Shown here: positions 5,154-5,792 of the stretch, piece after piece
Position numbering within the stretch: position 1 is the stretch's first letter
Layout of the letters: the number at the start of each line of letters is the position of its first letter
Origin: DASUMP01 sp036277635
Lineage (GTDB): Bacteria > Actinomycetota > Acidimicrobiia > IMCC26256 > PALSA-610
Assembly: GCA_036277635.1 (NCBI GenBank)
Contig: DASUMP010000022.1
Location: 1 to 5,792, forward strand
DNA: 5,792 nucleotides
Reading direction: 5' to 3'
Program-made: the position numbers and the translations under genes
Notes under the pieces: generated by a model
Databases searched by the model: none
Told to the model about the DNA's origin: nothing
Seen by the model: only the letters and a program-made list of their open reading frames with translations

Positions 5154-5792
5154 TCAGAACGTGGTGGTCGACAGATCGCATCCGAGTCGAAGCTTCCCGC
5201 CGGTGATGTAGGCGGCCGGACTCATCGCGACGTGCTTCGCCGCGGCACGTGCGTCTCGCTCACGCCGTTCGAGCGGTGACGACCGCATGATGGAGACGGC
5301 GCCGGCCATCTCGGTGATCAGATCGATCGCCCAGAGCGCCGATTGGCTCGCGAACGTGCACGCGAGTCGGAAGTCGACCCGCGCCTCTTCCAGGTCGGTG
5401 CCGGCTTCGATTCCCTCGAGCAGCGTGCTCATCGTGTGGCGGAGGTAGGCCCGGCTCGCCGCGGTGCGCGCCTGGATCTGACCGAGCTGCGACTGGATCA
5501 CTTCACGTTCTGCGAACGGGACGCTTTCGGAACTCCGCTTGGCCGAGCGACCCTTGCTCGCGAAGTCATCGATCGCGCCGGCTGCGATGCCGAGGGGCAC
5601 GGTGGCCACGGTCCACGAGAAGATCGACCGGGTCGGGAGCCGGTACAGCGCCCCGGGTTGTGTCGGCTCGGGCTGGAACGCGTGCGTGAAGCGGTCGGGT
5701 ACGAACACGTCCACCAACTCGAAATCGACGCTGCCGGTGGCGCACAGTCCCGACACCTGCCAGTTGTCGTGGAGCAGCACATCCTTTCGGGG
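5154..5792 (-). CDS. Acyl-CoA dehydrogenase-superfamily enzyme, C-terminal part
   Basis: This is the last 212 residues of an enzyme that begins beyond the right edge; full-length relatives are usually about 380-400 residues. The fragment opens at the end of the middle beta domain with DNWQVSGLCATGSVDFELVD (9-28) and VFVPD (29-33), the classic W-x-x-x-G-L-x-x-T-G-S signature. It then enters the C-terminal four-helix domain at about 58-205, with ERDARAAAKHVAMSP at 178-192. That last pattern resembles the PF08028 group (Acyl-CoA_dh_2), which includes flavin-dependent monooxygenases such as HsaA-type hydroxylases, more than beta-oxidation dehydrogenases with a catalytic glutamate. It would bind flavin (FAD or reduced FMN) and act in the cytosol as a tetramer. 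Dehydrogenase and monooxygenase cannot be separated from this fragment. The window shows no start, and no reductase partner is visible. It converges on the methyltransferase gene 39 bases away. Confidence 0.9.
   Translation of the reverse strand, partial: PRKDVLLHDNWQVSGLCATGSVDFELVDVFVPDRFTHAFQPEPTQPGALYRLPTRSIFSWTVATVPLGIAAGAIDDFASKGRSAKRSSESVPFAEREVIQSQLGQIQARTAASRAYLRHTMSTLLEGIEAGTDLEEARVDFRLACTFASQSALWAIDLITEMAGAVSIMRSSPLERRERDARAAAKHVAMSPAAYITGGKLRLGCDLSTTTF

Noticed and set aside
4478..5206. 242-residue plus-strand frame overlapping the methyltransferase
   Set aside because: It is an arginine-rich shadow of the methyltransferase frame with no motifs.

Overview
The window is high-GC bacterial DNA, with G/C in nearly every third codon position and several GTG starts. 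The gene content is typical of an actinobacterium: an ECF sigma factor with a membrane-bound partner, a YiiM-like MOSC protein and an acyl-CoA-dehydrogenase-fold enzyme. Acidimicrobiia or a related lineage is plausible, but that is inference; nothing here fixes the taxon. No rRNA, tRNA, CRISPR array, insertion sequence or phage gene was seen. No gene-free stretch exceeds about 150 bases.

Layout from left to right. A metallo-beta-lactamase-fold hydrolase of the RNase Z-like group lies on the minus strand and runs off the left edge (1-712). A 122-base divergent intergenic region follows, with CGTGCA half-sites. A MOSC-domain protein reads away from it on the plus strand (835-1500). Next come a secreted PD40/TolB-like beta-propeller protein (1579-2520), a large imperfect inverted repeat (2522-2597), an ECF sigma factor (2672-3220), and a single-pass membrane protein overlapping it by 8 bases that is the likely anti-sigma factor or sensor (3213-4451). 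A class I SAM-dependent methyltransferase follows after 39 bases (4491-5114). The C-terminal part of an acyl-CoA-dehydrogenase-superfamily enzyme converges on it from the minus strand and runs off the right edge (5154-5792).

The most interesting signal is a 40-base element found twice with identical internal spacing, 33 of 40 positions matching. One copy (1520-1559) lies just upstream of the secreted propeller gene; the other (2633-2672) lies just upstream of the ECF sigma gene. The best explanation is a two-part promoter read by this sigma factor. That would make a compact regulon: sigma factor and membrane partner are autoregulated, and the neighbouring secreted propeller is a target. The sigma factor, partner and possibly the methyltransferase would form one transcription unit. 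The outer gene pairs look like ordinary metabolic or housekeeping genes with no visible link to this module.
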